Positions 50,901 to 63,617 of a DNA stretch of 64,000 nt are shown in pieces. A model generated the notes under the pieces. That model had not been told where the DNA came from and made no database searches. It worked only from the letters and a program-made list of their open reading frames with translations. Made by a program: the position numbers and the translations under genes. Positions within the stretch are counted from its first letter, which is position 1; the number at the start of each line of letters is the position of its first letter. Origin of the DNA: Amblyornis subalaris (taxonomy: Eukaryota; Chordata; Aves; Passeriformes; Ptilonorhynchidae); contig JACAXG010000055.1 of assembly GCA_018881555.1 (NCBI GenBank), positions 372,001 to 436,000 of the forward strand. Direction: 5' to 3'.

Positions 50901-51575
50901 AGTTGGGGCTAATTAAATTGTTCTAGCTACCAGAGGGATGGGATTTTCCAGCTGTGTGCAAGCGGCAATAACAAACTTTCCTTAGGGTGCAGATTCTTTC
51001 CTGGTTCTTTAGCTCTACACAGCTCAAATGTTATTCTTACTCATGACAGTCTCATCAGATACTTGGCTTCAGAAATGCTTGCCTGGCTGCATTAGCTATG
51101 GAAGAAAGCAAGCTGGGTGAATTGGATAAAGAATCCAGTGTCCTTGACAGCAGTGGGGTTTTGGGGCTGAGGTGGGGAGGAGGGAGGATGTTCCTGATAG
51201 CAGTTTTTCTGTGGGTTACTGTATATTCTCTGGAATTTCTTCAGCTATATTCAGCCTGAAATCCATATTTTCTGCCTTCCTTGTATAGTTAATTCTTATT
51301 TGTTTGTGCAGTTTTTTGAATTTCAGTATTTTCAAGATTGGCTAAAAAAAAAAAACCAGGCTCCTTTTTTTAGATGGCTGGTGGGTGACTTTAATATAGG
51401 ATGAAAATATTGCTACAGTGTTGCTGCGCTTTGGAGATCACTCCCCAGAAGTAAAAAGAGAAATAAAGACTATTTATTAATGGCTCACTGTATATTCTAA
51501 GAAAGACAAGAAATTATCATAGAGCAATAAACTGGATAAAAGATGGAGAACTTTTGACTGTAGAAGAGTTTTTTA
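47967..51575. other. AT-rich unique sequence, no gene recognised
   Basis: No gene or interspersed repeat recognised. The block at about 50620-50990 has the look of a conserved non-coding element. An A12 run lies at 51344-51355. Confidence 0.45.
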
Positions 51576-51602
51576 TATATGTATGCATATATATATATAT
51601 TA
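51576..51602 (+). repeat. (TA)n-rich microsatellite
   Basis: An alternating TA stretch interrupted by GTATGCA, ending in a perfect run of six AT units before TACATG. Confidence 0.8.
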
Positions 51603-54600
51603 CATGCAGAAAAATGTACGATTTATTTTCTGATTTTAGTCATTAAGCAATTATACCTGATGAGTAAGGACAGAACAGAGGGTCAGCTGTACTTTCTAAA
51701 TTATACAGACAGTGACAGGGCTTCATTCATCATGGTAACTGAGATCTTCACTGTCCATGCTTTAGTTAATAAGATGTCCAGGACAGGCAGCTGTAGCTTC
51801 ACTCACTTGCCAACCCAGTCAGAGAAAGGGCAATGGAACTCTGAAGCCTGAGTGGCTGATGTTGCAATGAATATGTGCTTGTCATTGACAGCAACTCCGT
51901 ACTTTATACAGCTTAATTTCACAAAGAAATGCTGCTGCCACAACGATTTTAAATGAGTTTTGCTGAAGAAATCAGGCAGGACAGGTGGAAGTATCAAAGC
52001 ACCGATGTACTTATTACGAAGTCTTAATTCCAATTTATTGGGGATTTTTCTTGTGTTAATTGGACATTTATATGCTTATAATGTGTTAGGAAAATCTGAA
52101 TTTTCAGGGAAGATATACAACTAAAGATATCCTCATCTGAAAAAAATAAGTAGAGTCAAAATAAAAAATGCTGTGGAAATGTAGAATTCACTTTAACTGC
52201 TAAGAGATACTAATGCCTTCATAAGAACTGCAAACACGGCAAAACTGATAAAAGGATTCATGTTTCTGCAGTACTTAACACATAAGAAGCTAATATGGAG
52301 TTGTTAAGACATTAAACACCGAAAGTGCTTCTGGTGCTTTTGATGAGGAGCTTCAAAAGTTGAATCATTTTCCCCCTGCCCTGCAGAAATATCTGTCATC
52401 CCCCAAGTTAGCTCACTGTGCAGCAGCAGTGGCTGCAGAACTTGGGGAAAAGTTTGGGCTGCAAATCCCCATCACCCATGGCTGGATCATGATTTGGGTG
52501 CTGGGAATGACCCAGNTGAGGTCTGGAAGATGCCACCAGCAACTCCTCCACTTGCTGCTCTTATCTTCTGACCAGCTGTTTCCTTCCAGCTGGCTGGTGA
52601 GTGCTGAGGCGAGCCAGGGCAGAGGTCCCAGGGAGTCTGTGAGGCTCAGGCTGAATGGCCTTGCAGGACAATGTTGTGTGTGCTTTCTGCTGCAGAAGAA
52701 ACGAGCAGTGTGCTGAGAAAATTAATTGCATCCCTGTATGCTACAGCTGCAAATTAGATGATTATTTTTATTCTCTTTTCCCATCAAACCCACTTAAGCG
52801 TTACATAGATGGAAAATTCTTATAAGATGAATATGCAAACATCTCCCCCTTTCCCACAGTCAGACCTAGTGAGATAATTTGGGGTTAGAATGGCATAGTC
52901 CTTATAATAGGCTTAAGGCATTTCATGCAGGACATCCATGACTCATTAGCTCATTGTTCTTCACTGATGTACAAAATCTTTCCCTTCATACAAGATATTT
53001 CTTACCTGTCTATTATGTTGACATCTAAGCACTGACTCTTCAGTGTTCATGCCTTATGTAACAGACAGCTTGGAACAGTCATGCAGATAAGTAGGGAATG
53101 ACTCTACAATGCTGCTCGTACTTTGCACTATGCATGAACTATTTTCTTCACTGTAAGTAGATAAAGGACAGCAAAGGTATAACCTGCAGTGAAATCAGCC
53201 CTGCTCTGGATAGCATCCCAGTGGTACTTTGGCACAAGAGAAAAAAGTGTGCTTTTGTTCTCACAGAAGCAACATCATAGCCGACAAAACTCCAGCTGTT
53301 CTGCCTCTATGCTATTCTGAGTTTCTAAGAAATGCATATTTCACCTGTAAAACGTGTTGGGTTAATTTTCTGGTCTGTGCCACATTAGTAGAGCCTCATG
53401 AGAAAAGAGATGTTGGTGTGAGTCATGGTACTTACAAAATGTTTGGGAACACATGATGAAGTTCACATGAGACCAACAGCAGTTACCAGAAAAACACTGA
53501 AGTACTGGAAGAACTTTTAGAAGAGAAGATGGGAGAAATTAGAAGATTATACACTTCAGTTACACACAGGCATACTGCATAGTGAAAGGTAATGATTGAG
53601 TCCTTCAGCTATAGAGAAAAATGCATGGAGAGAAACATTTCCTTGGAGGCTAATAAACAAATCCAACACTTTTGACTTGGGAAGTCCCAGGCCACATTAA
53701 GGTGAGGGGACATCTTGCAGAATAACCTCTGTGCTCAACCTGTTCTTTTACATATCCCCAAGTATTTCCTCTTCCTACGTGAACATTCCGTCTGACCCTG
53801 AATGGTTCCTGTTTTCATTTGCTGCCATTCTCTCAAATAATACTTTGTGATAACAAATGTGCTGAACAAACACATTTCTTCTTCTATCACTGAGGCAGTT
53901 AAGGAATCAGTCCACTGTAATGAGTGGTTTGTGTTCAAGTGATCTATTTTCCTTCTGCTCCAAGACTGTAAGGAGAGCAGTACATTTTTATTTTCCCTGT
54001 TGTGGCTTGTCTGATATTCTTCTATATGTATCACATGTTCTTATTAGATCTCAGAGGTCTGAAGGGCTGTTTGCTGATACACAGGGTGCCTAAGCTTTCC
54101 GGTACAGGCCTGTATTCTGGGACAGAGAATTTCTTTTTTTGATGGTCTGGACATTGTTGTTTGACTGCAAAGTACGTTTTGACGCATTTTTGGATATTTG
54201 TCTCATGTCAGTCTTTCTAGGACACTTCAGAAGAATTGAGGCTTCTTTCTGTTCATTAGACAGACTGAGGGAAAAATGTTATGAATAGTTGTAAATGTTT
54301 GTCTTACGTGTTTCACACAGTTCTCTCCAGACCTTTTCTTAGAAAGGACATGNAAATATATTGTCCAATGGTCTGAGTTCTCACGTCTTTTATATTTCTG
54401 GAAGGGCTACAATTTTGTATTCTTATTCACTTGTCTTTCATTTAATGCCATAACTCATGCCTGGATAAGTTGTCAGTAATTGCAGTCCCTTTCTTGCAGC
54501 ATACGTCTAAAATAATAGTGCTGCTCCCTCAGAGCATGGGCTGAAAGCACTCTGGAGCAGCTTGAAGTGGCTTTTAAGAAATGCCCTCCAGTGATTTATA

Positions 54601-57600
54601 GCCATGTCCTACTTGAATGGCTTCCTTCTCCTGAAAGAGCTGGGTGAACTTTTCATGCACAAACATCACTGCAAGACATTTCTTTCAATTTGTGTCTACC
54701 TTTATTCCATTCATGTTAGTGTCACTGAGAAGAAGTTAAGGCTGCTCCTTTCATAGGAAAGTTCTTCGTCTCTTGCCCATGTCATCACTTTTGTCTTTAC
54801 CTTTTCATTTACGTCATAAGTGTTTTAGAATAGGTCACTAGTTCTCTGACGTATGGGACAAATGCATCAAGAGGAAGAAACCATGGTTGTTTCATTCTTT
54901 GGTCGGTCAATGCCTCAGAGTTTGCAAATATCTGTGACTTACGTGAGATAATTTGAGGTTTTGAAGTTGGTTACAGTGTTTCTGAATTGATTTATTATCC
55001 TCACTCAGGGTTTGTATTAATTTTGCCTTTCCAGGGGTTGTATCGCAATATTTCCACAAATAATCAACATTTTGTATTTATCCAGATCTAGATATGCTGT
55101 TTGAAGGATCTGTGGTCCCAGTCTGATGCTGCCATCTCCCATCTGAGCTCTGGGTTTCTTGTTGGCTGTTCTCTGCTCCATTCAAGCCCTGCCTTGCAGA
55201 CTCTTTGTCCCTTCTTCCAGAAGGCAAACATTGCTGGAACTACCTCATTCAAATCGTTGTCAGTATCGTTTTCCAGCTGAAACACTTGGAAATATTTTTG
55301 CCTTCCTTAAACTGACAACAGTGCTTACGTTTTATTTTTCATTTTATTTATCTCTTATCTATGTATTTCCGCATTTGCTTTTGTAGCAATTTAATACATC
55401 TTTCTTACAATTTCCATATTTATATATATTATTTGTTGCTCTAGCTCTGTGCCCGACTCACATGCTCTATATTTGGTTCTGAGCTTATTTACTAGCTCTG
55501 CATGTAGCTCTTAGTTGATTTATTATGGGCTGTCAGAGTATTCCCATTTGAGCTCCTTCATACTTCGTTGCTATAATTAATCTATCACAACATTGGTTCA
55601 GATTTTAAGATTTGATCATTAGTCAGCCATTTTGCACAGGTTGACAATATATTTATTTCGTACTTTTCCTATGGAGATGTAAGTACAGTCTTTAAACAAG
55701 AATCATTTGTCTGGACTGAAAATACTTTTGGACCATTGCTAGGATTTTACATAGATGCTCCTGGTCTGTTATCAAGATGGTCAGGTCTGCCGAGGCCTAA
55801 GACAGCTTTTGTTATCACTATGAATAACACAGTTGTTCTTGCTTAGTTCCATTTCTACCTTCATTCCAATATCTTCATTTGCATCTTATGGTGTGAAAAT
55901 TTCCATTTGCAAAAGGCTTCCCTGTCATAGCTACACGCATTGAGGTGCAGGTTTAATACATCAATATCATTACGTTTTTACTAATACTTGTGTGTTTCTT
56001 TTACTTTTACACATTTACTTGTGGATAAACGGTTGAGGGAAGGATTGGTTTGTCCTGTTAGTGCTTGCACTTAACGGCAGGAGCCAAGTTTAGATACTAA
56101 TTTTATTGTTAAAAATGAGGGCAACATTCAGGTTCTATTCCTGCTTTCATATACAGTATTCTTTTAAATTCAGGATTCATAGGTAGTAAATATTTTAAAT
56201 TCCCAACATTATCTTCTTTATTAAAATAATATGATACAATATGGTGATTTCTATAATGAAGGGATGTTTTATAGATTGGTTTAGCTAGATTCAGTTTTAA
56301 CTGGTGAAAGTTGAGAGATGTGATTTTTTCCAAGGCTGCTTCTCTGTGTTCAGTGGCCATATTTTCTTGCCTATTTATTTCACCCTCATTCCTCTATTGC
56401 TTCCTTCAAAAATATTGCTAGTCAATTCCAGACTGACCATCATTTTTTTTTCCCTTCACTCCTAACACCTCTCTTCCCCTCTTCTGGGGAGTTGGAGATG
56501 CTAGAGCTGATAAGAAATTATAATTGGAAAGTGCAGAAAAATACTCTGATTTTAGTAATTTGGGATATAGAGTTGGAAACCAGTATCATTTGAAGATTAT
56601 AGTGTGTCAGATAAACTCCAGTGATCAAAAATAAATGTTTACTTTAATAACTGATTTTCAATAGCAATGACTTCCACCCAACCCCAAATTGTCCTGTCAT
56701 ATGTTTCAATACTGTTCTTTAACATGTCCTTTGCAGCTTTGCAATGTCACTCTGCTCTTTCATCAGCGTTTACACAAGCACGAGCCATTAGCTGGAAGTC
56801 CACAAAACTGTTCTTCTCTTTTGCAGGTCATTTTTATGGATTCTTNGTGCAAGGCTGACAGCCACCTTTATATTTTGCCTACGTATCAGTCTCTTCTGAA
56901 ACACACAACTGCCTATGGTAAAGTGTAGTCCACTAATTTCATTGACTTAAGGCTGGGAGCATTGATAAGAAAAAGTTTGCTTAAAATCTTCTTTTATTAC
57001 TCAAACTAATTTCTTGCATACATGACAATTCTGACAAGTTAATTTTTGTTTATTTTAATTGGAGTTTTAAGTTATACAGGCACCTATGATTAATCTGTCA
57101 CCCTGGACGTATAAATTATACAAATTTAAAATTTAGAGCACTCATTTTAAATATAATTTCGTCAAACTTCTCTAAAATTGTCCCCAGCAAAGAAGCACAG
57201 CATATATTTCACAGCTATTTCTAATATACACTTCCATTAATAGGGAGCAATACAAAAATAAATTGAGGGCATGCTGAGCTATAAGACAACATTTAGATGA
57301 CAGAGAATTGATTTTCTATAAAGCTGAGGGATTTTATAAAAAAAGTAAATAAATTCTTCAGGGAACAATTTGCAAATGAAATATGTGAAATTGGATGTCT
57401 CTAAGTCACACATCAGTTTGATTTTCATAAACACATTTGCTTGTTGATGTTGTAAGTGATCGTTGCTCAGTCTTCTTGAAAACATCAAATGGGGCATGAT
57501 AATTACAGCAACAACATCATTAGGGCTGGACCTCCTGCAAAGCTGGAGCTGAGAAGGTCTGTGTTTTCTGTTGGAGTTCACCTTAAACATCCATAAAAAA

Positions 57601-58867
57601 TGGATGCAATCTATTCTGTTCAATGGGTGCCAGTAGGAGGCTGATTTGGGACCCTTGTGCTGCTGAACCGTGGAGGATGGAAATGGGGCACGTTCTGTCA
57701 CTTCATCCCACTGTCCTGCCAGGAGGGCAAGACCCAGGTTATGGCATGAGCTGGACCAGGGGTACCCCAAGAGGAGTGCTGGGTGGGAACAATTCCTTCC
57801 CTGCTCCCTCTTTCTTCTTTATTGAGAGTAAATCATAGGAAGAAGAAGCACATACTTTTGACATGGCCATTATGACCAATATGGAACTGTACTATGGGAT
57901 ATAATAAATTTTTTCAAAGTTCAGTATGAACTAGAGGCAGTCTATGCATTTTGTTGTAAGAGGTTGTTGAGATGCAGTTATCAGAAAGAGTTCTCAGCCC
58001 AGTTTCTCAAAACAGATCCATTAAACAATTAAAAAGAATTTCAATCTTATTTTGCAATCAGACGGTATGTATTATTTTAAGCAGTTTCACTGCCTTGAAG
58101 AATATGAAGCAGGAGACAGATTCATGTGGACAGACATGGATATTTATTTCTTTAGTAACAAAGTAATTTGCAGCACTCTAGTTGCTGCTAGCAGAGAATA
58201 TGTAAGTCATAAAGTGCAGTTAGGTGATAAATTTATTTATAAAGTACCTTAGCCACTTCCTTCTTCTCTGCTCACTAATCATTCTCCCCCAGGAGTTACT
58301 CTAATTTTAATCCACCAGGCAGATAGGTAAGTGGTATGCAGGGTAGATAAGAATAAATCCTTGTCTCCTGCAAATGTAAGATTTTCTGCCCAAATTTATT
58401 CGAAACTAAGGCACATCATGAATGTGGACTAGTCTAATCTGACATTTGAAATAAAAAATTCACAACCACGAGGATACTGTTTTGTTGTCTTGAAAGCCTG
58501 CAAGCAGGACCTATATCTCTTCAGAATACAGACTTTTTCAGTTCCTCACTTTGAGTTCCAGAAAGCCTTGATAAAACGTCTATTAAGGCTCTGATACCTT
58601 AAAGCTTCTTTGGGTTCCTGTTAGCTGGCTTTCACTTCTTTATGCAGTTGAGTTCCTGGTGAGGGAGGCATACAGCTTTGTAAGAGAAGAGTTAGAAATT
58701 GCCTGTTTCAAGCAGCACTTTAGAATACTTGCTCTAAATTTCTGGTGCACCACATGATACACGACGCATGCTACCATAATACCCTCAGCAAGATGAGTGC
58801 GTTGCATGCCAACTAACAAGTCATGATACAACTGCTTTTGCTCTGTGAACAGGAAGCCAATAATGGG
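51603..58867. other. AT-rich unique sequence, no gene recognised
   Basis: No gene recognised. A 163-codon minus-strand frame at 57279-57770 and a 118-codon plus frame at 52360-52716 lack domain, signal-peptide or repeat features and are treated as chance. No interspersed repeat was identified. Confidence 0.45.
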
Positions 58868-58881
58868 AAAAAAAAAAAAAA
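58868..58881 (+). repeat. A14 homopolymer
   Basis: Fourteen A bases. No element body was recognised beside it. Confidence 0.85.
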
Positions 58882-61800
58882 GAGACATTCTAGACAGAAA
58901 TTCTTCTGTCTTAAAACGTTCAGAAAAGTGCCATTATATCCATTCAGAGAGCTTAACTTTCATACCTGTCCCTTTCAGCTGCTCAACATTTGTATCCCAA
59001 AAGGCATTCATATTTATAGGATTTGTAACACTAGAGAGATTGGAAAAGTTATTTAAAAAAATTAGAATAAAACTCTTGCAACACTACACTCTTGTTTTTC
59101 NAATTGGTTCAGAACATCGTCAGAAGGCAGTGCTCTCCCTGCACATCCTAGTCCCTCTATAGGATACTCAGTGCCTCTTCCATCTGCCTTATGGCTGCAA
59201 GAAAATGCAAGAGCTAAGCAGAGCAGAAGGAGTCATCTTGTAGTCAATCTCTGCTTTGCATCAGCAAACCATAAATATTGTTAATTGCTGCTTAGCTGCT
59301 CAACCCAGATTGTCAGGGACTTGGAGTGAAAGACTGAACAATGTATGAATTTGTGGTGGATGTTGGATAGCAGCTTCTGGGTAAAAAAGCAACTCTAAAA
59401 TCCTACAAAGGAAGCCATCTCATAAATATTACCAAAACCCAGGAGTAATTCTGTTTTCCTGAAAATGTTTCTTTTTCCGTACTCCTTTTTTTCTCCTTGA
59501 AATCTGTATCTCTGGTANATAGCTAATGAAAGAGAGAGATGTGGCTTAGGCTGTATGTAAGGCAAAGTTTTACAGAACTCAGGTGGAGTGACTTTCCTTT
59601 TCACAACTCTAGCCTAAATCACTACCCACTCATGATCATTTTATGGCATACATGCATGCTGTTTAATTAAGGATAATGCCAAGCAGGTGAAAATGTTTAA
59701 AAAAAGAGTTAATCCCAATTTAGTGCCTTACTGATGAGTGGAGTTATGCCGGTGTGCAGCCTTTTAATGTGATAAGTTTGTTGATAATGTGATAGCACCT
59801 TCGGTGAGAACAAAAGGAAGAGAAAAGAGGAACTTAGTCAGCTGCTTGAGGAGATTCAGAGCTGCCTGCAGAACCATTAAAAGCATGGCCATGAGATTTG
59901 TCTCCCTGCACGTGTGATGTGTGTTACCAAAATGCCTCCTATGAAACAGAGAACACTTGGGTGTTACAAATCAGTTTCCCACAGGAGGAGGAATCAGTTG
60001 TAGGATAGATCTCACTGTAAATAGTTTATTGCCATTATATACTCCATCTGAACATAAATAGTCACTAAAGACACCGAGGCAGTTCTTTATTCTAGGAATC
60101 CTGACGAGAGCCTGGATTCCAATGCCAAGGAATGGTTTTCTACNCCAAGAGCTGGCTGAAGATCATGATTCTGTAGAAATCTTCTGATGTCCACATTTCC
60201 CCAGGCAGAGGGCTGGGATTGTGTGGTTTTTCTTACACATGCTACTCCTGTGCCAAAACAATCTCTTCCTCCAGGTGTTGTTGGCACCAGCTGTGCTAGC
60301 AGTTGAACAGAGTCAGGGGCCAGGCTGGGGAAATGCCCTTGGGACCAGAGGGTGGGCCTTGCTCTTCTAGTAGTAATTTGTTGGCACAAAGATAGATTTT
60401 CTGACCAATACTTTCAGATTGCTGTCACTGTACTCCCAGGATAGCACAGGTACACCAAGGTGGATCCTCAGTAACTGGTCTGGCCAGACAGAGAAGAGAC
60501 TTAGAAAGAGGTGACAAGATGAAGAGGTGTCTAAGGTGAGATGGAAAAAAGACTGAGGGAAGGAGAATTCGGANGTTAACAGGAAGAAAAGAGAAGAGAA
60601 AAGAGGATCAGTATCAATAATAGTCTGTCTCATCTTTCCATTCTCTTCTGCTGTTCCCTAAAGACAATCCTACAGTTACCCATCCTCTTCTACCTTCCCA
60701 CCTTGTACCACAGGAAGATTGCTCCATTCATCTTGTGATTGCAATCAAAATGAATTTTGCACTGCTATCTGTGCACTATTTTATTACTGGCATTGTTCAT
60801 AACTTGAGGCCAGAGTCAGCAGCCCCACTGAGAGCCAGACCAAGTGCAGAGCCCTCAGCACCCTTCTGGCAGGGCACGGGCTGGCGATTCCACCTCTGGG
60901 GTACAAGTGGGGCCGTTCTGCTGCAGGAGGAGACAGTGCAGCTGAACGGCAGCAGACAGCTGAAGTGTTTTGCTGCTTTTATCCTCAACTTCTTCTGTCT
61001 TTATTCATGTGGAAATTTATTATTTTTGTGAATTCAGATGGAGAAAGCACACTTGAAAGCTTTTGCTTTCACTGCAGCAGAGTACAACACGACGGACAAA
61101 GAAATTAATTTCCATGGCTAAACATAATGTGCATGTTCCTTGTACACCAGCTTCAACCAACATGGGAACAATATGTTTGCTCTTCAGGCAAATAGTATTC
61201 AGGTTGCGAAAAATAAAGATGTCACGTCCATACCGCTAGTGCAGTAGAGACTTTTATAGCTTTTCTGATTATACTGTCATTTGGAGGAAAAAATATAACT
61301 TTGTATCATTAATCAGCTCATAAGTTAAATTGTAAACCAACTATTCATTAAACTTTGTTCTTATTCTGCAGCTGGATAGCCTTTGTGTTTCTGTAGCCCT
61401 CTCTTTCTTGCAGTTTCTAATAATTCCTTCAGAGATAAATTTCTTAATAAGACATATACTGAGACGTAAATCTATAGCTTTTCTTTGATGAAAAGTTTCA
61501 ACTGTGGATGGCCAGAAACTTCTTGAAAAAATGATCCATCTTTATATTCCATGCTAGGTGCAGAATAGTGGAAAATCAAATCAGTAACCACAGTTTTATT
61601 AATTTTAATGTGATAAAGTCAAATTTATTACTCTAATTTGAAATCATTACAGTGATTCCCTCTGAATTCCCTCTGAATCTTCTTCTTTATAAGACTTACT
61701 AGCAAATGTGCCAAGGCCTTTCATTAGCACAAATTAGAGCAAATGCAAGGATTTGTACTTCAATAAATTTTCACGGATGCATGAAATTGCATGGCCAATA

Positions 61801-62463
61801 ATTGCAGCCAGCTCAGTTATTTCACAGATTATACTGTGTGCAGAGGAAATTAAATCAAACCAGTGCAAACTCCAATCTGGACAGTTACCCACAAACAAAG
61901 AAGAATGCTGCTATACTCAAATGAGGGCCCTCAAGAGAAAAACCTTGGTAGTTTTATTTTTGTTATCTGTGACTTTGGACCTCATAGACCTTGCTGGGAG
62001 ACAAGCTCAGTTCCGGCACAGGTTTCCAAGATGCACTACCTCTATGTGTGTAAAACCATGACTCATTGAAGGACCTTTAGATTTCCTACACCAGTTTTCA
62101 CAAAGATGAGATTTCTGTAGCCTTGAGTAGCAGTTTTCGTTCTCTTCTCCAAGATTTTGAGCAGAGCATTGTTCTTTGCCCTGCATCATTGCTTGTTGCA
62201 CACCGCTGATACAAACTGTTAAACAGCTGCTGTGTTCCGCGAGAGAGCTTCTACTGCAATAATATGACTGAAACACAAATCCTTCCCACTAACAAACAAA
62301 TCTGAAAAACAAGGAACCAACAGATGAAAACACACGAGTCAGCCAGACAAATAAGTGCAAGCAGGGACCACAAATCTGATGCACAAGAGAAACTGAACCT
62401 GTCACTTAGCATATGCCAGACTCAGGTTCAGAGCAGGGAAGTTCCTATGCGGAAAATGCAAAA
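58882..62463. other. Unique sequence, no gene recognised
   Basis: No gene or interspersed repeat recognised. A purine-rich stretch lies at about 60578-60607. The block at about 61060-61330 looks like a conserved non-coding element. A perfect 11-bp tandem duplication ATTCCCTCTGA lies at 61655-61676. Confidence 0.45.
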
Positions 62464-62515
62464 GAGTTCAAGGTTAGATTGGATGGAGCTTTGAGCAACC
62501 TGGTCTAGTAGATGT
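62464..62515 (+). mobile_element. CR1 LINE 3' end, upstream half of split copy
   Basis: GTTCAAGG, GATTGGATGGAGC and TTGAGCAACCTGGTCTAG are the end-of-ORF2/3'-UTR text of CR1. The match ends at GATGT (62511-62515), where an LTR begins. The continuation resumes at 63535, so this is one CR1 copy interrupted by a later insertion. Confidence 0.88.
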
Positions 62516-63534
62516 TGTTACCACCATTCCCTAAAGGNGAGGGTAACCCAGGTTCTTGGTCATAGATCCCTTGGGGTGGATTAGAGTGAAACAAAACTGA
62601 ATGATTGGTGTTTATAAATATATAAATATATATAAAAATATATTTGTATATTTTTATATAAATATATAAACAAATATATAAATGTATAAATATAAATATA
62701 TGTAGGGTTGATTTTAGAACAATACGGTTGCTATGGAAAGCAGGTATACAGCCATTTTAGTTATTACTTATTGTAATATAGCACTATGAAAGCACAAAAA
62801 TATCACCTAAGCAAATATACAAGGGAAAAGAAAGAAAGGAGGAGAAAGAAAGGATGAGAGTAAAAATGTATCACCACCCATGGATCTCACGATGAGACTT
62901 GATTGTTGCAGTTTAGATGTCCATTGGTCAAAGTTATGGTTGTTGAAGTGATGGTCGCCACCTTGATCCATCACAGGTGGGGAAAAAGCCCATAGAACAC
63001 AAAGCCTGATGGGTTAATATATGCTCAGGTACCGGTGGGAACACCCAGATACTTCCCCTGGGAAGGGGGAGCTTTCAGACCTCTGGTGGAAGGTCTCAGA
63101 AATGAGTCTGGGGGCACTTTGGGGGTCTTTGATGGTTTATGACACCTTCTAAGACATGACAGCTGTCTCTCATGCCAGTGCAGTTAAGCCAGGTATGCCA
63201 CNTGAGAAGGGATGAACACCCTCAGGGCATTCCCTGGGGGAGAGGGGGAGTTTTACAACTAAGTTGCGTAGGGGAGGGCCATTGGCCTGATAAAAAGCAC
63301 CATCCCACGTTGCAGGATCTGCCTCATATCAGCCTCAAAGCCCAGCTTGTAACCTCTGGCGGTGATTGTTCACCCCTTCCATCCTATGCAGACCAGGGTC
63401 TGCATTACACACCCAAACCCTCACCTCCTTCCCCTCGGGGGGGTGTGCGAGCCTGGCCTCGGCAAAGCACCCCGTCCTTCCACAAACGGGCAGTTGTTTT
63501 GAGTCATTAACCATTAACTTTGCAGTCCTTCACA
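62516..63534 (+). mobile_element. Solo LTR inserted into a CR1 copy
   Basis: A 1,019-bp block begins TGTTACCACC and ends CCTTCACA, precisely filling the gap in a CR1 3' end. Flanking pentamers GATGT (62511-62515) and GGTGT (63535-63539) differ at one base, as expected for a 5-bp target-site duplication. Orientation is judged plus: a TATA-like GATAAAAAG lies near 63284-63292, about 215 bases before a degenerate polyadenylation-like CATTAACCATTAAC near the 3' edge. An AT-rich simple stretch lies inside at about 62608-62703. No retroviral coding sequence adjoins it. The family is not named; orientation is less certain than the boundaries. Confidence 0.8.
62608..62703. repeat. (TATAAA)n AT-rich stretch inside the LTR
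   Basis: About 95 bases of irregular TATAAATA words within the LTR, probably an expanded simple repeat that arose in this copy or family. Confidence 0.8.
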
Positions 63535-63617
63535 GGTGTCCCTGCCCACCGCAGGGGGTTTGGAGCTAAATGATCTTTAAGTGCCCTCCCAACCCAAACC
63601 ATTCCATGATTCTAGGG
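63535..63617 (+). mobile_element. CR1 LINE 3' end, downstream half of split copy
   Basis: GGTGTCCCTGCCCACCGCAG, then TTGGAGCTAAATGATC, TTTAAGTGCCCTCCCAACCC and the terminal ATTCCATGATTCTAGG are the final segment of the CR1 3' UTR. It continues exactly from the point reached at 62515, apart from the duplicated pentamer. Confidence 0.92.

Noticed and set aside
52360..52716. 118-codon plus-strand frame with CAG acceptor-like sequence upstream
   Set aside because: No recognisable protein features; a single acceptor-like motif is too common to count.
57279..57770. 163-codon minus-strand open frame
   Set aside because: No recognisable domain, signal peptide, membrane segment or neighbouring splice structure. 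Its composition (many His, Phe, Ser, Gln) fits random translation.
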